Part shown: in pieces, positions 10,601 through 25,600 of the stretch | How the letters are laid out: every line of letters begins with the position of its first letter | Numbering within the stretch: the stretch's first letter is position 1 | Assembly (NCBI RefSeq): GCF_963678635.1 | Contig: NC_087067.1 | Location: 19,960,596 to 20,024,595, forward strand | Origin: Symsagittifera roscoffensis | Lineage: Eukaryota > Xenacoelomorpha > Acoela > Convolutidae | Reading direction: 5' to 3' | DNA: 64,000 nt | Notes under the pieces: generated by a model | Database searches by the model: none | The model's input: the letters and a program-made list of their open reading frames with translations, nothing else | What the model was told of the DNA's origin: nothing | Position numbers and translations under genes: made by a program

Positions 10601-13600
10601 TGCGTATATTTTTGTTTCTCTCGATATTTTCATTAGTTTTAGTGAGTGGTAGATAAAGGGGGTTGGTATAGTTGTATTAAGCTGTCCAATGAAGTGCTGG
10701 CATTAAAACGTGCTCATCAACAAAATTTCGTGCTTCATTAGTTGTGGTAGAAGTATTTAAGGTATATTGTGGAAATGAGGGTAGGGTTATTTGAAGGTAA
10801 TTTTTTGTGTTTGAATGATCTGGGTGGTTGATATATTCTCTGGCTGTTCCGGGTTTGGTTGTGAATGGGTGATTTGGAAATTTTCGTTTAAAAGTGCGGT
10901 AAGCTCGGTTAGTGCTGGTAGGTGTTTCGGTGGATGTGGATGATTGAGCTAATGATGAAAGTGGTGTTGGTGTTTGTGGGTTTAATGATGTTACTGTTGA
11001 TGATAGTGTATGTATCGTATGAGTATGGGGGTGTGTTAATTGTTGTTGTAATGTAATAAAGTTGTCAAGTTCTTCGGAAATTTGAATGTTATCTAGGGAG
11101 TTATTTGGCGATCTATCGGAATTAAATGGAGAATATGTAGGGCGTACTTGGGAAGCGTAAGAAGGAGTGGAAAGAGATGGGAGTGGATGACTGGTTTGGA
11201 TGGGTCAAAAGGGGGGTTTTGAAAAAGCTGAAGAGTTGGTCTGGGTATGGGTAGAGGGAGATGGTTCAGAGTTTGCGAATTCGTCGGGATTTTCTACATC
11301 GGAGTTGTTAAATTGTGAGATGGTATAAAAAACTGAAATATCTGAGTTAGTATCAGAATTCATGCTTGATGGTATATTAATAAATGGAGAATCGAGCGGG
11401 TGGCGGGAAAGCAAAAAGTGGGATAATTGGGATTTGAGTTTGGAGGTTGGCTGGGTGGGAATTTGAGCGATGGAGGGATCCAATTTGTCGGCTCATCGTG
11501 GGCTAAAAAAATGATTATTTTGAGACTGAAAAGTGGTGGTATGAGGTTGTTTGATAATTTGTTCATATGTATTATCATTTTGTGGATGATGTGTCATGTG
11601 TTGAATGGGGCTTTGTGTTGTATTTGGTCTGAAATTTGGATTATTTGTGATTGCTAGGTTTCGAAAATTTCGGGGAACTTATGATAATGGATGGTTTTGT
11701 GGTAGGGTTGGTATCTGTGGTGCTGTAGGAGTTGTATCTACATTATTATGTTCTTCGTCATATGTGTTTGGTTTTGTGGATATTTTTGTATTGTATTCTG
11801 TTATTTGTGCATCTAGAAGTATTTTTTTGATTGATGATGAGAAAATTCCAAAAAATCCTGCAAATAGTATGCGTGCTACACTTGCTTGTCTATTTACTTG
11901 TGTGTGTATAGCGCATGTGTTATAGATTCCTTTTAAGAGTGAAAAAAAAAATCCTATAAAGTTAAACATAGCGTATAATATAGTTAATCTTTCTAAGATG
12001 TAATAGGGCCACCCTAGAAAGGCGAAACTTTCGTGTTTTAAGGTTAAAAAACTGAAAATATTTTCAGGTGAAATATCTTGTGGTAGGTAGTTTTCACCGT
12101 TTAAATATATGTGATCTTTAATATCCTTAAAATATCCGCTGTAGTCTTGTGTATAAATGTCTGCAAATCCTGCGGTTTCGGCAAGTTTTCTTAAATTTTT
12201 GTCGATTGATTGTCGTTGTATTGTGTCCATTTGTGTTAGTAATTCTTGAAATTGCTGTGTTCTAATAAGATGCTGTATATCGGATTTAGAATATATTCCA
12301 ATTGATTGTAAATCGATATTTGGGTTACGAGCGATAGCTCGGATACTTTCTGGTGAAAACTTTTTTAGTGGTTGCATTAATGTAGGATACGGAGTAAGTA
12401 GGTAGCATTTATCTTCGTCAGGGTTTAATTGTACGACATTGTGGCTTTTTTTTTATCCACATGGGATTGCTACATCCCAAAAATATGTTCGTTTTGAAAG
12501 TGTATCGACAAAGTATACTTTATTTTTGTAGAATATGGGGATTCTTTTATAAAAACGTTTATCGTCAAAAACATATAATGGTGATGTTTTTTTGGTGCAA
12601 GTATCACAACCATAAAGTGTTTCCTTCGTAATCAAGAAATTTTGATCTATTTCCTGATAATAAATATCCTGCGTAGGGTATTTTTAATACTGCTAATGCG
12701 AGTGATTGTAAGATTTGTGTTCTTTCTAATTCGCATAGTTAATGAAGTGTTTCTAATTGAGAAGGTGACATTTCTTGGAAAATTCTACAAATTGTGTAGT
12801 CTAATTTCATATCTAAGTGAATATCATAATGTATATTACCAAAGTAGGTGCTATTCATTAGTGATAATTCTTGTAAACGTGTGCTTTTACTATCGTATGG
12901 TGTTAGCTTTCCACCAGGGTTACCTGTGCTTTTATAGAGGTTCAATGGGACGTATGATGTGCCTTCGTTAGTAGGATGACTTGTTGCGTAAGGGTCAAAT
13001 TTTATTTTTCCAGTGGTCATGTCGAACCCTTTTTCGTATTCGACAAGTATTTCAGAGTATTGTGTTTTATAAAGTGGATTTCGTTATTTACATGCAAATT
13101 CTGTTTCGTGATAGATTTGAAAACGTGTCAATTTATTTTTATGAATGTTTTTGAAATCAGTGCTTTGTTTGCGAGACGGGTTCACTTGCTCGTATGGAAT
13201 TGATTCAATAAAATAATTTTCCTGAAATTTTATCATTCGAGCGTGTATTTTTGCTACTTGAAATGTTGTGCATGTATCTTCGGGAAACCAAACAATTGTT
13301 GCTTGGGTTCTTGTTGTAGGGTCACAATAGCCTTGATAATTTTTGTAAGGCAATCTAATTCCTTGATAGATTATGGTGTTATCAGTTAAATCTCGTGTGA
13401 GTTGTATTTTTTCAAGTTGTATTTTCCCATCAAAAAACATTATTTCTTGATATCGTTTATTTTTTGTGTCTGCTTTGCAGTTTGAGGGATTATTTATTCC
13501 AGTTTGTGGTATCCAGTGTTTATCGTGTATATCATAGATTAATCGTCCGTGTGCGCCATTATATGGGTATTTTTCGACTAATTGAACATGTCCTTGGTAT

Positions 13601-16600
13601 CGTTCAAATTCTACTTGATGTACAGAACCGGCAAAGACTTGAAAATTTACTATTTTTCTGTCTGTGTTATTATTTCTTGTTAGATTTAGTCTTAGTAATT
13701 AATTTTTACAATGGTCGGGGTTTAGATGTAAAAGTCTTTCTACGTTACTCTGATAAAATGATTCGTGATCAAGTCGGTTTTTGTTTCCGTTGGAACCTTG
13801 TGAACAATGTACTTTCTTTTCGGAAAATGTTGCTGTAAACTCATATCCTGTGACTTTTGTTGCTCGGGCTTTTGAATACAATGTTGCTATTAACTTTTTA
13901 GTTTCTACAGCTTGTGGTTCTGTTTCTTCGCATTGTGTTACTTGATTTATTGCATACTTGTGTAGTGTTTTCTGTTCGTTTTCTTCGCAATCATAGTGTG
14001 TTACTAATAAATCCTGAGGACCTGTGCGAGGAGATGGATTTGTGTTTTGGTCGGAAAATATTAGAAAAAGGATGTGTTGAAATTTTAATTTTTTCAGAAT
14101 ATACATGTGTATGATAATCCGGAGTATGGGTTATAAAATGTTATGTATCCAATTGTGTTTTTTGTATATCTATCATATTTATTTATTACTTCAGTTGTTA
14201 TAAATGGAAAGGGGTAGTGATTGAGCTGTTATGTTTGGCGGACTTAAGGGAAAAGGGTGTTGAACAATATTTTTAAGTCTGATTGTGATTTCAAATTTCA
14301 ATTGGAGACTGTTTTGTTGAAGTATTTAAATTTTATGTTCTCGGATATCGTCGTGGATATCTTGTCTATTTTGTAATCTATTAAGTGCCCAGCTATGAAG
14401 TCGGTTACTTTCTTGATGTTGTCCAAATAGTGGGGGAGGTGCTACGAAAGTGTTCCAATCTAATCGTAAAGGGATATTTGACGATGATTGTTCTCGATAT
14501 CTAGCGTCGAGGTTGTTTGGGAAATTTAAAGGAAAAAGTGTCGGATAGATTTGACTCAATGATAGTGTTGACGGGAGTGATAGTGTTTCTGGTAATGATG
14601 ATAGCGTTGTATCAGAAAAAATATATATTGGTTCATTTACTATGTTCGGTTCACCTTGTGTATATGAGTGTGTTGTCCAATATGGTGGTCTTTCTGTGGT
14701 ATCTGGGGAATTTAAAGGGTTTTCTCGGATTTGTTGTGATGTGGGAGTTGAACCTAGATAGTCTTAGGGTATATTTGAGGTGCTATGTTGTGAAAGAAGT
14801 GTGAGTTTCTGGTAGTGTACTGCTTGAAATTTCTGAAGTAGTTGGTGTTGGTGATTGGGGTATATCAAAATGATTGGGTTTTAAAATTTCTATTTCTTCG
14901 CGGATGTATAATTTGTCTATTTACTTCAACTGTATTTTGATTTTGACTAATATGTCTTATTCTATTTAAATCTTGTGGTAATGTGGGGTACAAATTATAT
15001 GTTGGTTCACTTAGGGATGCTTGTCGCTGAACCGGTTCTAGTGGTTCAGATAAACGAGCGTGTCGTTCCTCAAAAGTGTAAGGGTTATCTTGTAAAGAAA
15101 TTTGTGTAGATGTTTGGGGGTTTTGGGTAGTTGTAGGTACGACTGGGTTTTCTTGGGAAGATGTCGGTGAAGACTGTTTTAGTGGTGGTTGGTTAGCATT
15201 TTCGGAAATGTGAACGATTAATCTGTTTCTTAGTGGGAAGATTTATGTTTATTGTAATATTCTTCGATGAAAAGAATTAAAAAGATTGTTGCTAAGGCGA
15301 ATTTGACTATTGCCTTTTTTACACATTTGCACATTGTCATAATAAGGGATGATAAAAATGTGATGAAAATTACGAATAGTAAAAAAAACATCTGCTCTAC
15401 TAAAAATTGTTCGTATCAGTTAAACAGACTTTGACTTATCGTACCTGTGAGCGCGGTCAGTGATTTGGTAAAGTTGAAGATATATTTCAAGTAGGGAGTA
15501 GAAAATTTAAAAAAAATATTGCAAAAAATTATTAAAAGGATTATTAGGGCTTCAAAAGTTTCAATGAAAAATATTAGCAAAAGTTTAAATAGAATGAAAA
15601 ATTTTATGAAAAGGTTTATGATTATATTTTTTAAAGTATCGACTGTTAAAGAGAGAAACATTTAAGAAATGATTCGTTCGTCGAATATTTTTTGAATTTC
15701 TGGGGCGAAATTCAAGTGTGGTCGGATTATTTATTGATTTTTTGACAAATGGGTTGAGTTTTGTTAAAAATTGTTGGAGGCTTATTTTGTGATGCTCGGG
15801 AGGTCTTCTTTGCTTTGTTTTTATTTGTTGGGTAATCTGGGGTATTTTTGAAATATTTGTTCTTTAGGCCAAAAGATTATGGTCCTTTTTTACTTTAGGC
15901 TAATTTGCCATTTTTGGTTGGAGGGTTTTTGAGGTCCAAGTTGGGAAAATATTGTTGATCTTTGTATTATTTGATAGGGGAGGGTTGTAATATTATCGTG
16001 GTGTTTATTTTAGTAGTCAAATTTCAGCAAGTTGCATATTTTGACCTGGAGGTTGTAAAGGTATAGTTATAGATATGCCTGGAGATTAATATCTATCGGC
16101 TAGTAGGTTTGTGTTAGAGATATTGAAGGTGACGGATTTGAGTGAATCCTATTGGCTGAATTTGAACTAGAATTGTTGCGTATGTTCAGCATGTTATCTT
16201 GAAAATGGGAAAGTTCAAAATGATTTAGAGGTGTACGAATGATTGACTTTAAAATTAAAGTTGTTTTTGGAATTCAACTTTCTTTAATATTTTAGATTGT
16301 GGGATGAATGTTTTGTAGTTTTTACGTGGTTGATTTCTAAGTCGTGATAATTTTCTGTGTTCTGATTTTTCTATTTGATCTTGTGGTAAGATTTTGTCTA
16401 TCTTCCTGTTTTTTCTTTCTTTTTGAGATATTTTTGGGTCTGGTGTTTTTATATTTTTATGAGTTGTGTTTTGTTTTTGATTTTGTTTATGATGAGTGCC
16501 GTCATGTACATTTGCTTCTTGTTCTGTATATGTTTTGTTCTGAATAACTTTTAAACCTGTGAAAGAATATAATTTAGTTAATTCGCGTAATGCGTATTCT

Positions 16601-19600
16601 TTTGGGTAGTAAGGTAATAAATTGTTACTATGTTGAACAATTTCTTTTTAGTTGAATCTGTGAGTTTTTATGTTACTTCAGTGGGTTTGGCAATTATTTG
16701 GTATTGTCCTTTTCGAAGTGGTTGTAGTTTTTTGGAGATTCCTTTTTGTGTATGAAAATTAGGTATTAAAACAAATGTTCCAGTTTTTAAATCTGTGGCT
16801 GGCATAAAACGTAGGTTAATTTGGCTGTTAATGTTTTGCCTTTGTAACAATTTCTTTGTTACTTTTTGATAGATTTCCTTGTGCTTTTTATCTCTATTTA
16901 AAATCCATTCGGTATGTGTGCCGGAGGCTAATTTGAGAATTTGTGGGTGATGAAAATGGTCTTCATCATGTGTGTGTAATGGTAGATTATAGCATATTGA
17001 ATCTTTATTTGGTTTGCAGTGACCTTGTGCGTTTTTGTGAGCATTTGCTGTGAACATAATTGGTTTTTGATTAAAAACCAATTCATATGGTGACATTCCT
17101 AAAGTTGTCGTTATTTGTGAATTGTATGATAGGGGAAATAATTTTACATCTGCTGAGCATTCTGTGTATCGTGTATCATTTCCATTAATGATACATCTAA
17201 GATATTCTTGTAATGAACGGTTCATACCTTCGACTAACCCGTTTGTCCAAGATGCATGAGATTTACGTGGTTTATGTTCAATGTTGTATGAATAGCATAG
17301 TGTGATTATTTCATTATTAATAAATTCTGTACCGTTGTCTGTAACTGAGGATTTCGGGTAATCTGAATTTAGCTATCCAGTGTTCGTAAAGTGTTGTGTA
17401 AGCATAATAAGCATTACAATGTGGTACTGGGTTGAGTGCTACAAAGTGCGTGAATGCATCAACAATGACCATAAGGTAAGAATTTCCTTCAGAGGATGTT
17501 GAAATTGGTCCTTTTAGGTCGAATGAAATTCTATGGTTAAAATATAAACTTTGTCCTTTAAAATCTTGTTTACGTGCTATTTGTTTTTGATTTGGATAAG
17601 GTTTGTTCAATTGACATTTTATACAATCATTGCATAATACTTTCATCCAAATTGGGGCATCTGGAAAATAAAAATTTTGTGTGAAGTTCGAGTATGTCTT
17701 TTCTGATCATGAGTGTCTTATTGTATTTTGTGTATGGGAGATGTTAAATGCTATCAGTATCGTATTCAAGGGGAGACAGGGAACTTTGGAATCATCTAAT
17801 TGGTATTCTAAAAGATCTGTATTTTCAATGATTGTTGTGTATTTAAATATCGGAGGATTATTTTGTTTCCTAAAATTGTGTTATCAGCTTTTGCTGGTTT
17901 TGATTTATATTTGTGCCATGATTTGAGTTGTCTAACTACTGGGTCAAAATTTTGGTATTGTTTTAAAAGTTCTAGTGTAATTTTTTCTATTTGTGGGAGG
18001 AAAACACTACCAATTTCTAGTTTTGATAGGGGAATTGTATCAAGTGGGTCATGGAGGTTAAAAACTTGATTTATTGTGTATTTTGAATTATTTGTTTGTG
18101 GTCCTGATAAATATATTTAATCGGTCAAATTTTCTTTTTCAATTAATGGAAAAAGGTCTTTCTTGTGCGGTTGTTGTTTTATTTTCTTTTGTTGAGCATT
18201 ATTTTTTATCCATTGTGAGTATGGAATTGGTTTAAAGGTAGATGTACCTAATAAATCAACTTCATAGTGATTGTTTTGGCAATCTAGGTAGAGTGGAAAA
18301 TGTTGTAGATTATTTTTTGTGATTGATCAATGTCAGTTTTTACTGCGTATTTGCATTCTAATCGGGGTGATGTTTTATTTTTTGCGAGATAGAATTAGAT
18401 ATTTTGTGGTATTTCAACCGTAGTTTTTTGTGTAATTTCTACTTAATGTATCTGGTAATGCAAGGTTTTTTCCTGCTGTCCAAAGTATATGTAAGTTTGG
18501 GAATTTCATTGAAATCAGTTGAAATCTATAAACTCTATGATTGGGGATTTGATTTTTGTGTGAAAAGAAATAAAATTGGTTTATGATCTGTAAATAAAAC
18601 TGTTGGGTGTTTTGATCCAAGTATCAGAAATTCGTATTCTGTAAGTGTGTATATTATAGCTGTACATTCTTTCATTAGAGTAGAGAATCGTAGCTCGGCT
18701 TGTGTGAATAATCGTGAATTTGCTGATATAAGATTCATTTTTTTTTGTTCCAATATGTGATTGTAATAATGCTGCGCCGATGCCAAAATTTGAAGCATCG
18801 CACATTGCATAGAATGGTTGGTTTGGATTTGGAATTGTGTTTGAAATTTGTTCTGTCAAAAAATTTTTAATTTCTTCAAATCGTGTTTGATGTTCAGTGG
18901 TCCATTAAAAATTATTTTGTTAACTGAGGATGTTATAGAAAGGTCTTAAGTATAATTGCATTTTGTAAACATATTTATTTAAGAAATTCAACATTCCAAG
19001 GAATTCTTGGATTTTTTTTTAATTGTAGGTGGTTGAAGTTTTTTTTAACGGGGTGATAGTGTTTTGTTCATTATTATGTTCTAAAAATTTAACGCGTGTT
19101 AAGAAAAAATGTGATTTATCGGGGGCTGCTTTCAGATTTTCGTTCTGAATTATTTTGTGATATTTTTCTAAAACTGTAAACATTTCGTCTTTAGTTTGTG
19201 ATTGCATAAAAACATCATCTAAATATGTGATTGCATTTTTCTTGAGTATTAGTGGTCTAACAATTTTACTCATGAATGCTGAAAAAGCTGTTGGTCCTAT
19301 GGATATTCCATAGAATAATCGATTAAATTCGTATTGTTGATTTCCAATAACAAATTGTGTTAATCGTCGTGATTGTTCATCTAGTGGCATTTGATTGTAA
19401 GCACTATTCATATCTGCGGTTGTGAAGTACTTGCCATTTATCTTTGTTAAGATAACTTGTATTCATTCAATGGGCCAATTACATTTTGATTCGTCAATTA
19501 GTGAAATGAGATATCTAGCGTCTAAAACTATTTTTAGTGATTCTTCTTTTGCTAGAATGATAACAGGGTTGATGAGGGTATTACTTTTCCGTTGTTCTTC

Positions 19601-22600
19601 TTTATTTACTGGTGATAAAATTTTGTATTGTTCTAAAATATCAAGTAATCTTTTTACCTTGTCGTATAAATGAATCGGTACTTTACTTGCTCTTTGTTTT
19701 TTGAAAACTGCGTCAGGTTTTAATAGAAGGTGTAGTGATGAACTAATTTTTCCAACGTCAAATTTTGATGTTGCGTAGACTGTTGAACATTTTATCAGTT
19801 GCTTAGCTAATTTGTCAAATTCATTTTGCGTTATTTGTGAATAATGAAAATTGAACATTGTTAAAATTTTTGTTGTTCTTTTGTATAATTTGTTTTATTA
19901 AATGTTGGTTTAAAATATGGTGTTTTTGTGAGTTAATCTGTATTTCTTTTTTAATTACTTATTATATTGTTTATGGATAGTTCTTCGTCAAGAATTGTTG
20001 ATTGACAAATATCTAATAGTTGTAATATATTAATTACTCGATTGGCTACTTCATTTATAGGTGAAGTTGTAGCATTTGTTTCACAATATCCTAAAAGTCC
20101 CAATGGTAATGTTATTTGATATGGTGTATTATTTTACACGTGTAGTGAAATAATATTGGAATTTGTGTTTTTCTTGTATTTTATGGATGAGATTGTGATT
20201 GTGAAAAAATTGTGAATGGGTTTAAATTTGAAATCTCACATAAAAACTTGTTGTTTCTTTTGACTTTTGTCATACTGATGAACTTGTTTTATTGAAAAGT
20301 TATATACGTTTCCTGATAGTGGTTTCAGGTGTTTCCGTTCTTGATTATAAATGGGGTAAAATTTTGAGAAAAATGGTGGTTGTTTGTTTAATTTTTGAAA
20401 GGATGTTAAGGCTGTGTTTTTCGATTTTGTATATTTATCTTTGATATGAGTTTTACTATTTAAGATGTTTATTGTTGGTGTATTTTTAGTTATAAACGGT
20501 ATGCCAATGATATTGTGCTTAATATCAGTAATATGAAATGTTTGTTTGAATGGTTTGTTCAAATTCTTGTTTTGTTCCATTGTTCTTGTGGGAACAAGGA
20601 ATAGTTGGGTTTTTCCATAATTTACTAATGTTGATCCTTGTGCTGTTGCTAATTTACTAGATGTTTCAAGAGGTGTTAAATTCGGTTGTAGTGTTTTGAT
20701 TTCATTTCATGTGGGAATGCTAATGATATTTGATTCTGCTCCTGAGTCGATTAAAAAATCAATTTCAAGATCTGGTGGTTGAAATTCTTTACTTCTTGGA
20801 CTCTCTAAGAGAAATGAAATTGTCCAAATTTTTTCTCTCGGTTGTTCTTTTTGTATGTTTTGATAAATATGCTTTGTGTTTGAGCATTGTACTTCGTCTT
20901 TTTTATCAGGTTTAATTACAGTGTCAATTTCGTTTACTTCTTGTGTAATTCGTGTATTTTTAATAATGGGTCTAGTGCAATAATTAAGAAGAAGTTCCAC
21001 TTGATTTTCGTATATGTGTGAACTAAAGGGTTGTTCATATATGATAGGTTCATAGTCTTTTTCGACTGTTATCATGTCTACTGAGATGGTATTATCTGTA
21101 TCACTTTCAGTATCTGTTGATTCACAATTAATGCGGTTTAATTGTAGTTCGGTACTTTCTGTGTTATCAATACCAGGGGGATTTGAAGTTGTTTCTTCAG
21201 TTGTTTATTTCTGATTATTTGTCGCTGATGTTTCGGTGTGTTACTTCTATATTTGTGTTGAGAATCAGGGTAACGATTGTTGTTTCGATAAGGGGATTGA
21301 GAATAATTTGTTTGATTGCTATAGTTGGGATTCCTACTTTGTGAGTTGTTTCTTGACCTATTGTAGTAATTGTTTCTGTTTCCTTGATAATTAGATCTGT
21401 TGTAAGAATTGTTTCTTGATCTGTTGTTTTGATAACGTTGGTTTCTGTTATTTGAATAACTTTTATTCCTTTTGTTTGAATAGTTTCTATTTCTGCTGTA
21501 TGATGAATTTCGTGATCTATCGTTTGAATAGTGTATATTCCTAGAATTTGAATGGGAACTGGTATCAGAAATTTCTCTTCTGTTTGAATTTGATCGTGAA
21601 TAGTTGTTTCTATACTGGTTATTTTGGCTATTCGATCGACTATATCTATTTTATGAGAAATTTCGTGAATTTCTTTGTTCTGCTGATCTACCTCTATATT
21701 TAGAGTTATAGGGTGATTAGTTTCTTGAGTAATTTGAATTATTTGGTAGTGGTTTACAAGAGCTGTTATTCCTATGTATATTTTTGTTTGGTAAATTTTG
21801 ATCTTTTTTTATGTATTGGTAAAATGATTTGTTTGTATCTTTGTGTTTTTGTGGTTTATTCTGATTGTCTTGTTGTTTTTGTCTACATTCGGCAATACTG
21901 TTTCCGTGTCTTCGACAATAATTACACCATTTCCTGAAAGATGGTTTTCCTTTGAAAATTGGATTTTTCTCATATATGTTTAAAATTTTGGTGATTTTTT
22001 CAGTTAGGTCTACATCTGAATCGTGTATGTTGTTTATTTGTGTAGTATTTGTTTCAATTTGATTAACATACTGTAGTTTTAGATTTTCTGTTTCTTCAAG
22101 TTTCATTGTGATTTCTGCGTATTCTAATTTATCAACTAGTTTTCTGAAATTTAAATCTGGTTCTCGAATTGATGAGGGGTGTGATGCTCTTTTTTTGATA
22201 GCAATTTTCCTTAGTTGAGGTGTTAAGGTCATCATTAAAATTTCTGTCATTTTTGTGTTTTTGTAATCATGTGTATTGAGTGAATATGCTTTTCAAACTA
22301 GTGTTACAATTCGAACTGCTAATTGTTTAATTGTTTCATTTGATAATCTGCGAATTTTGTTGCATAAAACTCTTTGATGTTGTTTGTTTCTTTCAGAGTC
22401 AAACATTTTTGAAAATTCTTGTGTGAACCTTTTCCAATCTCATTTTTTGTCTATAGGTAGTCCTGAAAACCATTTTTGGGCTGCGCCATCTAGTGTTGAT
22501 TGTAATAACGCTGTGCATCTATGTATCCAATTTTGATGGAGTGGCGTATTAAATGGTTCGGGTCCTATATTCAAAATTAAATTTGCTGTGACTGCATCTA

Positions 22601-25600
22601 GGTAATCTTCTACTGAGTATTCAGGGTGTGTTCCTGTGAATACCATTAATGGTTTATTGATTGTTATTGACGATCCTCTTATTAAATATGGATTCATCGT
22701 CATTTGGAGTGACTCTGCGGCGTTTGGTATTTGGGAGAAATTCCTAAGTTGATTTTATGTTATTTCTTGTTGTTGTATGTAATATGGTAGCGGTATTTTA
22801 TTTTGCATTTGAGTTGGTTGGTAAGAATGCATAGTCATTGGGTTTTGTGATTGTATAGGTTGAAAAAATTGTGCGTTAATTGAGTTTTGTATATGCATTG
22901 GTTGTTGATTCTTCATATCTGCTGGATTTTGTGGGTAAATCTTTATTTTTTGGAATGGTTGAGATTGTCGCGGTCTTTGTGTACAATATTCTTGTGTATA
23001 TGGTGCAAAAATGTCTGGTTGATGATAATCATCATCATCAGATGATAAGTAATTTGTGTAATAAGGTGTTTGCTGTTTAATCCTATTTTTTTGAAAAAAT
23101 GGGTAGTTTTCACTATAATCCTGTGGAGGGTGTGGATTATCTTGGAAATTTACTGAATTGGTCGATGTATTTGGAAAATTCCAATAATGAGAACATACGT
23201 GATTTAGAATTTGCATTTTTTTTTGAGGGGATTGTTTTGTTTTTGACTGATTCACATAATTATAGTTGTGTTCTGCAAAACTGTTTCTTGTGAACGTTTT
23301 TCGTGTTTTAACGGTTTTGTCATTGGTCTATATGTCTGATAGTCCACATGTGAATATTTTGGAGCAACCGAAGGTTTAACGGTCGATTGTAAGGTTACTT
23401 GTGGTAGTGTTGTATTTTTATTTTTCGGTGTTTTGAGGTTTGGACGTATTGGTGAGATACTTTGTTGTGTAGTTGTTACTGTTGTTTGAACTATTTCTTC
23501 ATTTATGAAATGTGATGGTGTTTGAATATCTTGTTGTATAAGATTTCTAGTTCCATTGAGATTTTCATGATGTATAATTGTTGATTTTAAGCTGTTATTT
23601 TGTGTATCAGGTAAACATGTATTATAATTTAAGGGTGTTGCCTCAATTGTTAGCGGTATTACTTTTACATAATCTTTGTGAAAAGATATTGTACTTATTG
23701 CTTGACTTGAGATATCTGCTAGAAAATTTAAAAATGCTGGATGAGACCATTCAGGGTCCCTAACGTAATCTCATTGTTCTGCAATGACAGTGTCGTCATT
23801 GGTGCTTTGGGGTCTAAAAGTTTTTCTTGCTTGTTCAATTAAGTCGATATTATGTGTAAAATAATCAATTGTAAACCATGCTAGTCTTTTTTTGTAATTC
23901 ATGTGTAGTGTTTTGTGAAACATCATTTTTGGTAAAATTTTCACGGATTGCGTTTAAAAATGTTGAGAATGCGACGATTTCGTTTCTTACTTTTTTTGTT
24001 TTGATGTTTGGACTGGTGACGTACTTTGAGCTTCTGTTCTTTATGATATAGATAAATAACTAATTATCATTGTAAAAACTTCGTTGGTGAATATTGAGTT
24101 TGCTCTCTGTGAGTTTTGATATTGTATGCTTTTGATATATTCTGTGAATTCTTTTGAAACATCTAAATCAATATCGTCTGTTTGGATAACATATTTACCA
24201 TGAAGTGTTCTTGGTGTACTGAATTCTATGGTGTAGATTCCGTATTGTTGTGTTAGGTTACATATGTCTTTCAAATAATGTTCTATAATTTGTCTTTTGA
24301 TTTTAATATCTGGGAATTCTGATTGGCATGGGCTGATTCCTGGTTCAAACAAATTTACAGGTAAGTTTTTGCAAAATTGTGTTTGTCCTCTATCATTGAG
24401 AGAATTTATAACAAAGGGAAAAACTGCTTCTTCGTCTGGACTTTCGTCACTTTGAGTGTTGCTCATCTTTTCGTTTGATGGCTGTTAATTTATAATTATT
24501 AATATGTCTAATTGGTTGATTCCAATTGTATAGATGTACTGGTTTGTGTTTATATATTTTTTTTATTCTTCTTTGTCCTCTTTTTGATGAGTTTGAAGTT
24601 GTTTCTGAAGCGGAAAAATATAACTGATCATGGATTGGGAAATTTTAATTTACTGATTCTTTTAATTTGTATAGTGCGTCTAGACTACTGACTTCTGATT
24701 CGGAGAATGCCTTTCTTTTTTTTGAAAATCTTTTTCGTGTTATCTGTCTTTGTTTACTTATAATTTTTCTTTTTATTGTTTGTCGTTTTGTTTGAATGTA
24801 TCCAACTGTTTGTGTATGTGGGGTTAATACAAGATCGTGTTTTTGGTTGTCTATTTCACAGTTGTGTAATTCGATTGTTTGTTTTTTTCCTAAATTTGTT
24901 AATGACATAAGGTTTAGGATGAGGGATGCAAGAAGTTATTAGTGATTTTGATTTTCCTAGACTGTAAGTCCTTACGATTTTTGGTTAGCTTAACCTGGGT
25001 CTTTTTGTTCAGGCTTGGAGAGAAAAGTATATCGATTCCGAAGAATGATTTTTACTTTCTCGTGGCTAGTCTAAGGTAAGGTGTTAATTTACTTAATCTT
25101 ATTTAGGGGTAGTGATTGTGTTCAAGGGTTGGAGAATAGTAAATCGATCCACAAGGTTCAGGTATAATTAGAACGCAAGTAGTTCGTTAGATACTATTTT
25201 AAACTTACTAAGTTTAAGATTTATCCTGGGTGAGGTAAGAGGAGGGTTCAAGTGAAGGATGAATAACAAAAGTTCTTCACTATTTAGCCTAATTTGAATG
25301 GTTAGCGTGATTTAAAAATGTCTATTAGTCCTGGGTCTTTGAAAAGGTTGGGTAGTGAATCGACGTTTGAGGCCGTTAGACACTTGTTAAGTGGGTGGGG
25401 GAGAACAAAATTGTTCTCTTTTTGATCCAAGGATAATGCTTGATGATCAGAATTTAAAATCTATAAGATAGAAAATTGATTGAGATCCAAGGAAAGCCTT
25501 GATGATTTGTTTTAAGATTAAATTAATTTAAGTTTAAAATAATTCAAATTTATTTGGTAAAAGGTTTTAGTTTTTGGTGATATTAGTTGATTTATGATTG

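Noticed and set aside
10310-10633. 107-codon minus-strand ORF near the end of element A
   Set aside because: Low-complexity, no motif, and the region is absent from element B, so there is no support.
12642-13838. Hydrophobic plus-strand ORFs across env
   Set aside because: Antisense shadows of the decayed Env frames on an AT-rich strand.
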